Shown piece after piece: positions 22,296 to 34,772 of a stretch of 64,000 nucleotides of DNA; the stretch's first letter is position 1; each line of letters starts with the position of its first letter. The DNA lies in assembly GCA_963921425.1 (NCBI GenBank), contig OY992837.1, positions 19,670,630 to 19,734,629 on the forward strand. Reading direction: 5' to 3'. This stretch comes from Dryas octopetala. Taxonomy: Eukaryota; Streptophyta; Magnoliopsida; Rosales; Rosaceae. Made by a program: the position numbers and the translations under genes. Under the pieces are notes generated by a model, which was given only the letters and a program-made list of their open reading frames with translations, had not been told where the DNA came from and did not search any database.

Positions 22296-23453
22296 TGATA
22301 GGTATTTTTGAAATGCCTAAAAGAAAAGACAAATAAAAACCCCAAATTAAATTACTCGCAAGCGCACAAGTCCGTAGTAGAATAGAGTTACGCAAGTACG
22401 AGGTCGAACCACAAGGATTGGTTAATCAACTCATTTAAACGGAGATATTGAGATTCACAATAAATAAATAAGACAATATTTAATTAAGATATGGGCAAAG
22501 CAACAAGATAACAAAGTAACGTTAACAATCAATTAAATAAAATACTCGAGCAAAGAATCCACCACTAAAAATCCTATCTAACTTCTAGTCACCTTATCTT
22601 CAGTTCACTTAATTAATAGTGTCGGCTATCCTTTTGGACACGACTTGCCTATGGTATTTAGAACAAGTCTATTACTTTCACATGCACGTCGCCTATGGTA
22701 TTTAGAACAAATCTGTCATGCAAAAGAGTCTTTTGAGTTCAAAGAATTTATTAACTAGCCATGCACATCCCAAGAGTATGGTATTTACCCAAAGCATATA
22801 CAGACCTTATCCACATGAAGCTAAACCCAAACCCTGTATGGTATCTACATAAGTTTGCATCAAATAACTCAATTAACAACCCAGATGGTGATCAAACATC
22901 CATGTAATTATTCGAGTATGAATCGGTGAATAAGAATCCCACTATCAAGAAAACAACCAAAGATAAAATAACAATAGAACTAGATTATCATCTTAGGGCT
23001 TCATCCTGCCCTAGTAATATATTTAGTTACACAAATCCATCAAGAAAAACCAATAAAAGTCATGGCAAAAACCACCCAAACTGCCTACTGCTCTTCTCCA
23101 AAGTGGCGTCCTTCCTTCCAGCCAACGTCTTCAGTCCAAGCCTCCTTCACGCCCTCCCAAGAATCCTCTTTAACCACGCCTCTGCCCTATTATATATTGT
23201 CCCGTTTTCAGCAAGTAATCTCCTTCCCCTTGGACTAGGTTGCGGCACCACTAGGAAGTAGGGGCTGACTTGGAGTCCTTCTTTCATTAGGAGAATCACC
23301 TAGCCTTGTCAGCAAATATTCATTCAAAAATCCCTCAGTGGTCCCAGCAAACTGAAAGTATAGAAAACAAAGTAATAAGTCCTTATTTAACCCAAAAACC
23401 TTACAAAAACCAATTAAAATAGGCTTAAAGACAGAGACATTAGACACCCATCA
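22296..23453 (-). repeat. 3' LTR of element B
   Basis: On the minus strand it is the downstream LTR, preceded by the purine tract TTAAGTTTGGGGGAATT. On the plus strand it starts TGATAGG and ends CCCATCA. Short frames inside it are duplicated exactly in the other LTR and are not genes. Confidence 0.95.
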
Positions 23454-23491
23454 AATTCCCCCAAACTTAATTCCTGCTAGTCCTCGAGCAG
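23454..23491 (-). promoter_or_regulatory. AGGA hairpin plus PPT of element B
   Basis: On the minus strand CTGCT (23491-23487) pairs with AGCAG (23478-23474) around C-G-AGGA-C-T, one mismatch inside. The purine tract AAGTTTGGGGGAATT then runs up to the LTR at 23453. Element A has the same arrangement before its own 3' LTR. Confidence 0.7.
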
Positions 23492-25459
23492 AACACACAA
23501 TAACCCAATTAAAACAGAACTAGTTACAGACCCCAAATTGCCTCAAAATTCCACTATGTTAACAGCCCAAGGAATTGCCTAAACATTGTAAGGGTTCTAC
23601 ACATGATGCCAAGATTAACAATATCTCACCATAGTCAAATTAAAGTGTGTATGTGAATAGCCAAAATCAGAACAACAACTTGCAATCCAATAAGCACATG
23701 CGCACACACTTTACTCACAGCCACAATTTCATACCCCATAAGCTTGCTCTTTATATCATCTCTCCACTAATGTAAATAAATGCAACATCACAGAATCAAA
23801 AGGGCTTTGCAATGGTTGTAGCACTGGATGGGGTACTTGGCTAAGCAAAGACATGAGAATGAGAACTTCAAAGTCTAGAGAACTAAATGAGCATAAAGTG
23901 GCAGCACAGAAAATTTGGAATTTGTTATTATGCATAAGATTTGAGCACACTTAGAAACATCTCACAATTTGCAACACTTTGGAAGCAATATAGTTGGCCC
24001 AATTTGTACGGCTCTTCACCCTAGATCCTCCTGATTTTTACCTCAATGATCCCCTAGGGTCGTGACTTCTTTGGTCACACTTCATTACATTTTTTTTTTT
24101 TTTTTTTTTTTTAATGAAACAGCACCCAAACTTGTTTCTAACAAATCACACAGGGCTCAATTCCTATGGACTTCCTTTGCTGCCACACACCTTGCTTTCT
24201 TTTTTTTTCTTTAACTCACTAGTTCTCTAGATAAGGAACAAGAAACATGTTTGAGGAGTAGTAAAGTAGAGATGTGGGGGCTGTCAAAGAAATAGGCGCA
24301 CAATGGGAAGTTTACAGGGGTAATGAGGGAACAACGGGTTGGTTAAAAACAGTACAAAGATGGCCCAAATCATCTCCCAGCTATTGCATTTATTTAGGAT
24401 TTCGCCTCAAGTGATACTTAGAACAAGTTCTAGAGTATGTCTGACATTAAAGTAGAATAACATGTGCCTTTAGACTAACAAGAATTTGCACCAACTTGGT
24501 AGAGTGCTCAAAAACAAGTTTTCGATTTACCATGGGAGACATAATTAACGAAGTAATCATGTGAGAACACAACAATACCCAGCAATACCCATTTCGTTCA
24601 ACATAATAGAAGTAAGAATAATGGTAAACAAACAAGCAATTTCTTATCATCGGCATTGGGGCCAATAAAAATTGAACCAAAGGAAAACAGAATCAATCAG
24701 AGTAATACCCATTAAGAATCACACCCTCAAACCCATTGATTAATTCCCCCAAACTTGAACCGAGCATTGTCCTCAATGAGAGACACAAGAAAGTCACGCA
24801 AGGACAGAAATGAAACAGGGAGATGAGGGAAAGAAAACACCTGGTGGCTGTGCGTTGCGGAGGACGGCCAAGGAGCGGGTAGACGGCGTCGACGGCGTCG
24901 ATGGTGCTGCTCAGATCGCGCAGGCGAAGGGCATGCCCTAGCCTCCTCGCGTCGCCTCTGCTCCCCAAAATATCCAGCCAAAACTTGATAACTAAAGCTG
25001 GATATTTAATAAACGTGACCAATATAAACCTTTAAACACCTGGTGGGCCACATGGGCCTCAAACTGAAACCCCCCCCAGACTTCCTTCAACCTTGGCCCG
25101 TGATAACAGCCTTTCTCAACCCAGCATCATCCTCTGTAGAGCATTTGCTGGAGAACACCACCGACTACCTTAGACGCGCACAAATGACACGAAAATCCCT
25201 TGGGGCAATGGAACATGAACTGGCTTCTTCCCAATTGGAGTCGGTGGTGGAAATTTATGCCCCCCCCCAAACTTTATGTCCTCACACTGAAGGTAGCAAC
25301 AGACCACTGAAAATTGAAAAAGAACAAAGTAAGTGCAGGATTTAACGACAACAAAAAATGAAAAGTAAAACAAACAAACAAAGAAATAAACAAGGAAATG
25401 CTTGGGTTGCCTCCCAAGGAGCGCTTAATTTAACGTCATTAGCTTGACATATCGAATGG
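23492..25459 (-). other. Non-coding 3' region of element B
   Basis: About 2 kb between the pol stop and the PPT. It contains a 26-nt T run near 24090-24113, a GC-rich patch at 24845-24960 and a second hairpin plus PPT-like module at 24737-24778. Athila elements often hold an env-like gene here, but I find no frame with a signal peptide or membrane segments. Confidence 0.6.
24737..24778 (-). promoter_or_regulatory. Internal AGGA hairpin plus PPT-like tract, element B
   Basis: On the minus strand CATTG-AGGA-CAATG (24778-24765) is followed by GGTTCAAGTTTGGGGGAATT. The tract is nearly the same as the one adjoining the LTR, 1.3 kb away. It may act as an additional (central) polypurine tract, which is inference. 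Confidence 0.6.
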
Positions 25460-28400
25460 CTAAGGTGCTGGTGATGGTTCGGCCAAAGGTATTGAGGACT
25501 TCTCAATGTTGAATGGTGATTCCAGGTAAGGCTTTAGGCGATGCCCATTCACTTTGAAGGTTGTTCCATTCTGAATGTGTCTTACTTCCACAGCACCATG
25601 TGGAAAAACATGTACCACAACATAGGGACCATACCACCGCGACTTGAGCTTGCCTGGAAACAGGCGAAGTCTTGAGTTGAAGAGCAACACTTTCTGTCCA
25701 GGAAAGAACTCCCTCCTTAAGATGGTTTTGTCATGAAAGAGCTTGGTCCTGTCCTTATATATCTTAGCATTTTCGTACGCATCATTACGAATTTCATCAA
25801 GTTCATTGAGCTGGAGCTTCCTCTGTTCACCAGCAGCACCATAGTCGAAATTGAGTTGCTTGACTGCCCAGAACGCCTTATGCTCAAGCTCCATAGGAAG
25901 GTGACATGCCTTTCCATAAACTAAACGGAATGGGGACATGCCAATTGGTGTCTTATAGGCTGTCCGATATGCCCACAGCGCATCATTAAGCTTAAGGGAC
26001 CAATCCTTGCGGGAAGTACTCACTGTCTTCTCTAGAATTCTCTTTATCTCTCTGTTGGAAACCTCAACTTGGCCACTTGTTTGTGGGTGGTATGGGGTAG
26101 CAACTTTGTGAGTGACATTGTATTTCGACAAGAGATTCTTTAGAGGTTTGTTGATGAAGTGTCGCCCCCCATCACTGATGAGGACACGAGGGGTCCCAAA
26201 CCTTGGAAAGATGGTGCCTTGTAAAAGTTTCAAAACAACTTTGTGATCATTAGTTGGGGCAGCCACTGCCTCTACCCATTTGGAGACATATTCCACAGCC
26301 ACTAAAATATACTCATTGCCATATGAAGAGGGAAAAGGCCCCATAAAATCCACCCCCCAGACATCAAACAATTCAATTACTAAAATCCCATGCTGAGGCA
26401 TCTCATTGCGATTAGAAATATTGCCCACTCTTTGGCACCGATCACAAGCTGAACACCATGTGTGAGCATCTTTGAATAAGGAAGGCCAATAAAAACCACT
26501 CTGTAGGATCTTTGCTGCTGTCCTTTTTGAGCCGAAATGGCCTCCACATGCATGATCATGTGCAAATTGTAAGATGCTTGCTTGTTCAGTAGCGGGCACA
26601 CACCTCCTTATCATCTGATCAGAGCAATACTTGTAGAGATACGGTTCATCCCAAAAGTAAAACTTGACATCATGGAGAAACTTCCTTCGCTGCTGGGTAC
26701 TTAATTCAAGAGGCATCACCCCTCCAGCCAGATAATTGGCGATATCCGCATACCATGGTGTGACATGTTGGACCGCAAACAACTGTTCGTCGGGGAAGCT
26801 CTCACGCAATGGCACAATGGTGTCTTCATTTTCATGAGTGTGAGTTAGACGGGAGAGATGGTCAGCGACCACATTCTTCACACCTTGCTGATCCCGTAAC
26901 TCAACATCAAATTCTTGTAATAATAACACCCACCGAATGAGCCTTGGTTTTGCATTTTTCTTGGACATAAGGTACCTTAATGCAGCATGGTCAGTATAAA
27001 CAACGATCTTAGAGCCAAGCAAATAGGATCTAAACTTCTCAAGTGCAAAAATGACAGCGAGCATCTCTTTCTCAGTAGTGGAGTAATTGAGTTGTGCATC
27101 GTTCAAGGTTTTTGAGGCATAAGAAATAACATGTGGCAGCTTGTCCCTCCGCTGTCCTAAAACAGCACCCACTGCGTAGTCACTAGCGTCACACATTAAT
27201 TCAAATGGAAGACCCCAATCTGGAGCTATCATAATCGGCGCAGAAGTGAGAAGAGATTTCAAAGTGGTAAAAGCTTGTAAACATGATTCATCAAAGTGAA
27301 ACGGAGTGTCCTTAGAAAGAAGATTGCACAAGGGTCGGCTGATTTTGGAAAAATCCTTAATAAAACGCCGATAAAAACCCGCGTGTCCTAAAAAAGACCG
27401 TACAGCCTTGACTGATGTGGGTGGTGGCAGATTGGCAATTAAATCAATCTTCGCCTTGTCTACTTCTATCCCGCGACTTGAAACCAAGTGTCCTAACACA
27501 ATTCCCTGTTTCACCATAAAGTGACATTTTTCCCAGTTGAGAACAAGGTTAAATTCCTTGCACCTTTCCAAAACCATCTTCAAATTTCCAAGACAGTTAT
27601 CAAAAGAGAAACCGAAAACAGAGAAGTCATCCATGAAAATTTCAATTATTCTTTCGACCATATCGGAGAATATACTCATCATGCACCGTTGGAATGTAGC
27701 TGGAGCATTGCATAGGCCAAATGGCATACGCCGGTAGGCAAAGGTACCATAAGGGCAGGTGAATGTTGTTTTCTCTTGGTCTTCGGAAGCGATAGCAATT
27801 TGATTATAACCTGAATACCCGTCAAGAAAACAATAATGCGAGTGTCCGGCTAGCCTTTCCAACATTTGGTCAATAAATGGCAAGGGAAAGTGATCTTTCC
27901 GGGTTAAGGAGTTCAACTTCCTGTAATCTATACAGACTCGCCATCCTGTTTGCATTCGAGTGGGCACCAATTCCCCAGTTTTGTTCTCAACCACTGTGAT
28001 TCCTGACTTCTTTGGTACAACTTGGGTAGGACTAACCCACTGGCTGTCAGAGATGGGGTATATCACGCCTACATCCAGGAGTTTGAGTACCTCTTTTCGG
28101 ACTACTTCTTTCATATTTGGATTCAAACGCCGCTGAGCTTCTATGGTGGGCTTCGACCCTTCTTCCAAAAAGATCCTGTGCATGCAAACCGCGGGGCTTA
28201 TACCCTTGATATCAGCAATGGACCAGCCGAGAGCTGATTTATTTTCTCCTAGAAGCTGCAGCAGTTTCAGTTCCTCAGTCTTGCTCAAATCTGATGCTAT
28301 GATTACTGGCAATGTGTCAGCTTCGCCCAAAAATGCATACTTCAAATGAGATGGCAACGACTTGAGTTCTAATACTGGTGGCTTAATTACGGAAGGTACA

Positions 28401-30820
28401 GCAGCTGGTGGTGGCGTGCCAAGAGGTTCTACAGCTTGTCTCCATCGTAGCGCTGCAGCGGGTGTCGCCTCAAGTGCAGCCACTACCTCAAGTGTCTCAT
28501 CCTCAGCAAATTCTTCAAACTCAGAGCACGTAAGGCATGTCTCCAGCTCATCACTTGCTGAAGAAATTAAAAATTGAGCATGTATAATCGGGTCAAGAAC
28601 ATCCACGCGATGACACTCCTCCACATCACTGGGTTTTTTTAAGGCGCCAAACATTCGAAACTCCACTGATTCACCATCAATTCTGAGCTTAAGAGTACCT
28701 TGCTGCACGTCTATTAATGCACCAGCAGTAGCAAGGAATGGCCGGCCAAGTAAAATGGGAAGATTCCTATCTTCTTCCATGTCAAGCACCAGAAAATCCG
28801 CCGGTATCACAAACTGCTCCACTTTAATTAACACATCTTCGACAAGGCCCTTAGGATAAGTGACTGAACGATCCGCTAGCTGTAGTGAGACAGACGTCTT
28901 TCTTAGCTCTCCGATGCCAAGCTGCGAGAAAATAGAAAAAGGCATAAGATTAACACTAGAACCAAGATCCAAGAAAGCTTTATCAAACTTAGATTCACCA
29001 ATAATACAAGGCAAAGTGAAACTCCCTGGATCTTGTAATTTTGGGGGCATCTTATTGAAGAGGACGGCGCTGCACTCCTTAGTGAGTTCAATTTTTTCAT
29101 GGTCCACAAATATTCTCTTGTTCGTACACACATCTTTCAAAAACTTGGCATATGTGGGAATGTGCTTGATGGCTTCTAATAATGGGAGATTAATTTGAAC
29201 CTTCTTAAACACTTCCAAAATATCCTTCATGTGCTCACTCTGCTTCTGTTTTTGCTGCCTGGAAGGAAAGGGTAAAGTAGGCACATATTTGTTGACAAGA
29301 GGCAACTCGGATGCAACATTTATTGGGCTTTCAATTTCGCCACTTTCAGGTGCAGCGGCAGGTATGGTTTCCTCGGCTTCCTTTTGCTTTTGTGCTGCAA
29401 TTTCTTCTCTCCGATCATATGGCTTACCACTCCTTAGAGTCCGGACAACCTTAGCATGCTCTAATCCTCTTGGATTCGGTTCAGGCTGGCTAGGTAGTCT
29501 ACCCATCCCCCTTTCGGTCAAAGTAGAAGCTAGTTGGCTGACTTGTGTCTCCAGACTTGCTATGGCTTTGGTGTTAGCTTGCTGGCCCTTTTGAGACTCT
29601 TGAAACATTTGTTGCATCTGAATTTGATTTTGCATAAGCTGCTGCATCATGTCTTCCACCCCAAGTTTTTTCGGCTCTACTGGAGCTTGAGTCTGCTGAA
29701 AGGGAGGGTTACGTGGAGCTTGTGGTTGATTATTGTTGCTCCATGAGAAGTTAGGGTGATACTTCCAGCCAGGATTATATGTATTTGAGAATGGGTCAGT
29801 CCTAACATTTCGGTTGTAGGAATTCACCAAACTTGCTTGTTCTTGTACAAACTCCGGAAAATCAACCCCATTGGGACAAGAAATCGTGGCATGACCAATG
29901 ACATCGCAAATAGCGCAGATTTCTTGTGATGGCGTCCTCCCATTCATAGCAAGTAGCGCATCCAATTTGCTGGCAATGGAATCAACCTGCGCCTTTGAAG
30001 CAAAAACATTCGAATGGTTACTCTCATTCACTCCAGCACACCTTTCTCTCGCATCAGAATGTTGCGTTTCCATTGCTAGGCTGTCAAACAGAGTTTGACA
30101 TTCAACTGTGGTCTTATTTTTAATGGATCCACCTGCATAGTTATTCACTGCAGCCTTACTAGAAACGGTCAGTGCCTTATAAAATATACGCATTAAAACA
30201 AGGGAAGGCAAACCATGATGAGGGCACTGAATTAACAAATTATTAAATCGCTCCCATGCCTCAGAAAATGACTCATTTGCTTGTTGATTGAATTGCATGA
30301 TCTTGTCCCTTAATGCATCGGTTTTCTGGGCTGAGAAAAACTTCTCCAAGAACTTGTTTTGAATCTCAGTCCAGCTGGTTAGTGATCTCGGCCTCAAAGA
30401 ATTCAGCCACATCTTTGCCTTGTCCTTCAAAGTGTAAGGAAAGATCTTCATCCTTAAGTGCTCCTCCGTGACTCCTTCTGTCAAAGGCATATTAGAAACC
30501 ATGTTAAAAATGTCACGAATATGAACTAATGGATCTTCATTATTTAAACCATGAAAGGAAGGAATCATGTTAAAATGAATATTTTTTAATTCATAATTCC
30601 TGGCTGCCGCAGGGAGAATGATGCTCGACGGTGATGTCGGAATTGTTGGGATGTCAAGGTCTCCCATTGTCTCGTTGGGTACAAGAGCCATCCTTTCCTC
30701 CCTCTGACGAATCTCCTCTTCTCTATCCTCTCTACGTTTCCTGCGAATTTCCTTGAGCTTTTGTTCAATCTCCGGCTGAAATTCTACAAGTTCACAATCC
30801 GAAGATCGTGTACCAGTCAT
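25460..30820 (-). CDS. Element B gag-pol polyprotein, intact
   Basis: One frame of 1786 codons from the first ATG after the primer site; upstream codons in the same frame begin with TTG inside the leader. In order: gag ([20 protein letters not shown]), zinc knuckle [14 protein letters not shown], protease [13 protein letters not shown] ([33 protein letters not shown], catalytic FMDD), RNase H ([33 protein letters not shown]), integrase HHCC finger (HACGGHFG..., CSACDRC) and DDE core ([28 protein letters not shown]), then a C-terminal domain ([18 protein letters not shown]). No chromodomain. All catalytic acids expected of the family are present. It would make the particle, protease, RT and integrase for retrotransposition. 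Confidence 0.95.
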   Translation of the reverse strand: MTGTRSSDCELVEFQPEIEQKLKEIRRKRREDREEEIRQREERMALVPNETMGDLDIPTIPTSPSSIILPAAARNYELKNIHFNMIPSFHGLNNEDPLVHIRDIFNMVSNMPLTEGVTEEHLRMKIFPYTLKDKAKMWLNSLRPRSLTSWTEIQNKFLEKFFSAQKTDALRDKIMQFNQQANESFSEAWERFNNLLIQCPHHGLPSLVLMRIFYKALTVSSKAAVNNYAGGSIKNKTTVECQTLFDSLAMETQHSDARERCAGVNESNHSNVFASKAQVDSIASKLDALLAMNGRTPSQEICAICDVIGHATISCPNGVDFPEFVQEQASLVNSYNRNVRTDPFSNTYNPGWKYHPNFSWSNNNQPQAPRNPPFQQTQAPVEPKKLGVEDMMQQLMQNQIQMQQMFQESQKGQQANTKAIASLETQVSQLASTLTERGMGRLPSQPEPNPRGLEHAKVVRTLRSGKPYDRREEIAAQKQKEAEETIPAAAPESGEIESPINVASELPLVNKYVPTLPFPSRQQKQKQSEHMKDILEVFKKVQINLPLLEAIKHIPTYAKFLKDVCTNKRIFVDHEKIELTKECSAVLFNKMPPKLQDPGSFTLPCIIGESKFDKAFLDLGSSVNLMPFSIFSQLGIGELRKTSVSLQLADRSVTYPKGLVEDVLIKVEQFVIPADFLVLDMEEDRNLPILLGRPFLATAGALIDVQQGTLKLRIDGESVEFRMFGALKKPSDVEECHRVDVLDPIIHAQFLISSASDELETCLTCSEFEEFAEDETLEVVAALEATPAAALRWRQAVEPLGTPPPAAVPSVIKPPVLELKSLPSHLKYAFLGEADTLPVIIASDLSKTEELKLLQLLGENKSALGWSIADIKGISPAVCMHRIFLEEGSKPTIEAQRRLNPNMKEVVRKEVLKLLDVGVIYPISDSQWVSPTQVVPKKSGITVVENKTGELVPTRMQTGWRVCIDYRKLNSLTRKDHFPLPFIDQMLERLAGHSHYCFLDGYSGYNQIAIASEDQEKTTFTCPYGTFAYRRMPFGLCNAPATFQRCMMSIFSDMVERIIEIFMDDFSVFGFSFDNCLGNLKMVLERCKEFNLVLNWEKCHFMVKQGIVLGHLVSSRGIEVDKAKIDLIANLPPPTSVKAVRSFLGHAGFYRRFIKDFSKISRPLCNLLSKDTPFHFDESCLQAFTTLKSLLTSAPIMIAPDWGLPFELMCDASDYAVGAVLGQRRDKLPHVISYASKTLNDAQLNYSTTEKEMLAVIFALEKFRSYLLGSKIVVYTDHAALRYLMSKKNAKPRLIRWVLLLQEFDVELRDQQGVKNVVADHLSRLTHTHENEDTIVPLRESFPDEQLFAVQHVTPWYADIANYLAGGVMPLELSTQQRRKFLHDVKFYFWDEPYLYKYCSDQMIRRCVPATEQASILQFAHDHACGGHFGSKRTAAKILQSGFYWPSLFKDAHTWCSACDRCQRVGNISNRNEMPQHGILVIELFDVWGVDFMGPFPSSYGNEYILVAVEYVSKWVEAVAAPTNDHKVVLKLLQGTIFPRFGTPRVLISDGGRHFINKPLKNLLSKYNVTHKVATPYHPQTSGQVEVSNREIKRILEKTVSTSRKDWSLKLNDALWAYRTAYKTPIGMSPFRLVYGKACHLPMELEHKAFWAVKQLNFDYGAAGEQRKLQLNELDEIRNDAYENAKIYKDRTKLFHDKTILRREFFPGQKVLLFNSRLRLFPGKLKSRWYGPYVVVHVFPHGAVEVRHIQNGTTFKVNGHRLKPYLESPFNIEKSSIPLAEPSPAP

Positions 30821-30862
30821 CCACCATGCAAAGGACAGTTTAATGAATTGAATTAGACGCAA

Positions 30863-30880
30863 TCCCCGGCAACGGCGCCA
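30863..30880 (-). other. Primer binding site, tRNA-Asp type, element B
   Basis: On the minus strand TGGCGCCGTTGCCGGGGA, the exact complement of the tRNA-Asp 3' end, lies 6 nt inside the 5' LTR boundary. This fixes the orientation of the element. Confidence 0.9.
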
Positions 30881-30886
30881 AAAACT

Positions 30887-32044
30887 TGATAGGTATTTTT
30901 GAAATGCCTAAAAGAAAAGACAAATAAAAACCCCAAATTAAATTACTCGCAAGCGCACAAGTCCGTAGTAGAATAGAGTTACGCAAGTACGAGGTCGAAC
31001 CACAAGGATTGGTTAATCAACTCATTTAAACGGAGATATTGAGATTCACAATAAATAAATAAGACAATATTTAATTAAGATATGGGCAAAGCAACAAGAT
31101 AACAAAGTAACGTTAACAATCAATTAAATAAAATACTCGAGCAAAGAATCCACCACTAAAAATCCTATCTAACTTCTAGTCACCTTATCTTCAGTTCACT
31201 TAATTAATAGTGTCGGCTATCCTTTTGGACACGACTTGCCTATGGTATTTAGAACAAGTCTATTACTTTCACATGCACGTCGCCTATGGTATTTAGAACA
31301 AATCTGTCATGCAAAAGAGTCTTTTGAGTTCAAAGAATTTATTAACTAGCCATGCACATCCCAAGAGTATGGTATTTACCCAAAGCATATACAGACCTTA
31401 TCCACATGAAGCTAAACCCAAACCCTGTATGGTATCTACATAAGTTTGCATCAAATAACTCAATTAACAACCCAGATGGTGATCAAACATCCATGTAATT
31501 ATTCGAGTATGAATCGGTGAATAAGAATCCCACTATCAAGAAAACAACCAAAGATAAAATAACAATAGAACTAGATTATCATCTTAGGGCTTCATCCTGC
31601 CCTAGTAATATATTTAGTTACACAAATCCATCAAGAAAAACCAATAAAAGTCATGGCAAAAACCACCCAAACTGCCTACTGCTCTTCTCCAAAGTGGCGT
31701 CCTTCCTTCCAGCCAACGTCTTCAGTCCAAGCCTCCTTCACGCCCTCCCAAGAATCCTCTTTAACCACGCCTCTGCCCTATTATATATTGTCCCGTTTTC
31801 AGCAAGTAATCTCCTTCCCCTTGGACTAGGTTGCGGCACCACTAGGAAGTAGGGGCTGACTTGGAGTCCTTCTTTCATTAGGAGAATCACCTAGCCTTGT
31901 CAGCAAATATTCATTCAAAAATCCCTCAGTGGTCCCAGCAAACTGAAAGTATAGAAAACAAAGTAATAAGTCCTTATTTAACCCAAAAACCTTACAAAAA
32001 CCAATTAAAATAGGCTTAAAGACAGAGACATTAGACACCCATCA
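30887..32044 (-). repeat. 5' LTR of element B
   Basis: 1158 bp, same length as and apparently identical to 22296-23453. On the minus strand it is the upstream LTR and ends next to the primer site. Confidence 0.95.
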
Positions 32045-32049
32045 CATTT

Positions 32050-34191
32050 GATATTTGTCTTCACAACCTCTCTTTAGTGTTAAAAAGGTGTCAGGAATGC
32101 AATTTAGTGCTCAACTGGGAGAAGTGCCACTTCATGGTACATCAGGGTATTGTATTAGGTCACATTATCTCTTGTAGGGGAATTGAAGTGGACAAGGCAA
32201 AAATTGACATTGTGAGAAGCTTGCAGCCCCCCAAAACCGTGAAGGAGATTAGGTCATTCCTAGGACATGCAGGGTTCTATAGGCGTTTCATCAAGGATTT
32301 TTCAAAGATATCAAGGCCACTATGTCGGTTGCTTGGCAAAGATGTGGAATTCGAGTTTAATGAAGAGTGCTTGGCTGCATTTGACAAGCTTAAGGAGCTT
32401 TTGACATCTGCCCCTATCATGCAGCCGCCAGATTGGAATGTTCCCTTTGAGTTGATGTGTGATGCCTCAGATTATGCAGTGGGGGCCGTGCTTGGACAAA
32501 GGGTGCACAATGTACCACATGCCATCTATTATGCCTCCCGGACTTTGAATGATGCTCAGTTGAATTATTCAACTACGGAAAAGGAGTTGCTTGCTGTTAT
32601 TTTTGCTTTAGAGAAATTTAGATCATATCTTATTGGCACTAAAGTAATTGTATTCTCTGATCATGCAGCACTTAGGTACCTCTTCCACAAGAAGGACGCC
32701 AAGCCGCGACTGATTCGGTGGACTCTCTTGCTTCAAGAATTCGATTTGGTGATTAGAGACAAGAAAGGGAGGGAAAACGTGGTGGCTGACCATTTGAGTA
32801 GGCTGGTGCATGGATCCAATGAAGAAGAGGACATGCTTCCTCTACGTGAAAGTTTCCCCGATGAGCAACTTTTTACCCTCGACGCCAAGGACCCTTGGTA
32901 TGCTGACATTATCAATTATAAGGCTTCAAAACTGATTCCGGAGGATCTCACTCGACCTCAAAAGGATAAGCTTGTCAAAACAAGTAAGTATTATGTTTGG
33001 GATGATCCATACTTATGGAAATATTGTCCAGATCAGATTGTTAGAAGGTGCGTGTCCGAATCTGAATTTAATTCTATACTTACCTTTTGTCATTCATCTG
33101 CATGTGGTGGACATTTTGGTCCTAAGAAAACAGCCATTAAAGTATTACAATGTGGTTTTTATTGGCCTAGCTTGTTCAAAGATGCATATACTTATTGTTC
33201 CACATGTGATAGATGCCAAAGAATCGGTAACATTAGCTCTAGGAATCAAATGCCTTTAACGCCTATCCTTATTGTTGAAATATTTGATGTGTGGGGCATA
33301 GATTTTATGGGACCATTCCCTTCCTCTTATGGCTTTATTTACATTCTCCTTGCTGTTGACTATGTCTCTAAATGGGTGGAAGCAATTCCTACCCGGACTA
33401 ATGATTCAAAAGTTGTTTTGAGCTCTGTGAAGGACAACATCTTTTCTAGGTTTGGAACACCAAGAGCCATTATTAGCGATGAAGGCAGTCACTTTTGTAA
33501 TAGGTCATTTGAGGCACTTTTAAAGCGGTATGGAATTACACATAGGGTCTCAACACCTTATCATCCCCAAACAAGTGGACAAGTGGAGATTAGTAACCGA
33601 GAAATCAAGCAAATCTTGGAGAAAACCGTGAGTCCTACGAGGAAGGATTGGAGCTTGCGACTTAATGATGCATTGTGGGCATATAGGACAGCCTACAAAA
33701 CCCCCATTGGTATGTCTCCTTTTCGCTTGGTTTATGGTAAAGCATGTCACCTTCCGGTTGAACTTGAACATAGAGCATTTTGGGCAATCAAGAAATTCAA
33801 TTTCGATATGAAAGAGGCTGGAGATGCAAGGCGACTCCAATTGAATGAGTTAGATGAGATGAGGAATGATGCCTATGAGAGTGCACGGATTTACAAGGAA
33901 AGGACTAAGGCATTTCATGACAAATTCATTCAAAGGAAGAACTTTGAGATTGGGCAAAAAGTCTTGCTCTTCAATTCACGCCTTCGGCTATTCCCAGGTA
34001 AGTTACGTTCTAGATGGTACGGTCCATTTGTTGTTACTAATGTTTTCCCTCATGGTGTAGTTGAGATTCAAAATGACAAGACGGGAAACATATTCAAAGT
34101 GAACGGACATCGCTTGAAGCCATACTATGAATCTTTTGAGCTTGGAAAAGAGAGCATGCACGTGCATGCACCGCCCCCATCTATTGTTTAA
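32050..34191 (+). pseudogene. Element A pol, 3' part (RT end, RNase H, integrase)
   Basis: The reading frame resumes directly after the CATTT duplication ([16 protein letters not shown]) and continues the RT cut at 22295. RNase H ([39 protein letters not shown]) and integrase ([51 protein letters not shown]) are complete to the stop at 34191. This half has no internal stop. It is inactive because B separates it from the RT start and gag has a stop. Confidence 0.93.
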
Positions 34192-34390
34192 TCATCTAAA
34201 GAACTGCGTCTGGCTGAAGACTTTAAACTTAGCGCTTCTTGGGAGGCAACCCAAGCATTCGTTACATTGTCCATCCTCTCCCACTTCGACATATGCTTTG
34301 CTCATCCAGACACCTACACAAACCCGGGAAGTTCTCACACCCTCTCTCTCTATTTAATTGACTTTGCATGAATTAGTTTTCTTTGTTTTC

Positions 34391-34408
34391 AACATTGAGG
34401 ACAATGTT
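34391..34408 (+). promoter_or_regulatory. AGGA hairpin 1, element A
   Basis: AACATTG-AGGA-CAATGTT, a perfect 7-bp stem, followed by the purine-rich AAGTTGTGGGTG. It is one of three such modules in this element. Confidence 0.6.
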
Positions 34409-34443
34409 TGTTTTAAGTTGTGGGTGATTGAGTTCTTTGGTTT

Positions 34444-34490
34444 CACATTGAGGGCAATGTGTCATTTAAGTTTAGGGGGAAAGGCAAGTT
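34444..34490 (+). promoter_or_regulatory. AGGG hairpin 2 plus PPT-like tract, element A
   Basis: CACATTG-AGGG-CAATGTG, a perfect 7-bp stem with the loop changed by one base, followed by AAGTTTAGGGGGAAAGG at about 34468-34484. Both stem ends differ from hairpin 1 with pairing kept. Confidence 0.6.
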
Positions 34491-34564
34491 CTTTCGTTTT
34501 TGTTCTTAGATTTCTAGGGTGTTAGAAAAAAAAAAAAAAAATTAAATTTCAAAATTTTGGCCCA

Positions 34565-34772
34565 GAGGTTCGGTCCTCTATTTGGAGGTCCGGTCCTCTA
34601 CACTGCTGGAAGAAGATGACCTCTCTGGAGGTCCGGTCCTCTCTGTAGCTGGAATGGAGCTTCGCTTCTGGAGGTCCGGTCCTCTCTCATTGAGGACCGG
34701 TCCTTCTATGCACTTCCTAGAGCCATGCTCTCTGGAGGTCCGGTCCTCTCCTTTGAGGACCGATCCTCTAGA
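34565..34772 (+). repeat. GGTCCGGTCCTCT repeat cluster
   Basis: About six copies of an AGGTCCGGTCCTCT-like motif, plus two inverted copies (GAGGACCGGTCC near 34692, GAGGACCGATCC near 34756), spaced irregularly. Located in the non-coding 3' region of element A. Function unknown. Confidence 0.75.

Larger units (their letters stand above)
22296..32044 (-). mobile_element. Athila-like retrotransposon B, complete and very young
   Basis: LTRs of 1158 bp each (22296-23453, 30887-32044) flank a 7.4-kb interior on the minus strand. The target duplication is CATTT (22291-22295 and 32045-32049), inside the RT of element A. I compared the two LTRs by eye and saw no difference. Gag-pol is one unbroken frame with all catalytic motifs. 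It therefore inserted recently and may be mobile. Like A it lacks an env-like frame and has about 2 kb of non-coding sequence between pol and the 3' LTR. Confidence 0.96.

Noticed and set aside
22926..23261. 111-codon plus-strand ORF in the LTR of element B
   Set aside because: Antisense to the LTR, repeated in the other LTR, no recognisable domain.
24693..25345. Possible env-like ORF in element B's 3' region
   Set aside because: Frames are under 110 codons, overlap each other on both strands and lack signal peptide or membrane segments.
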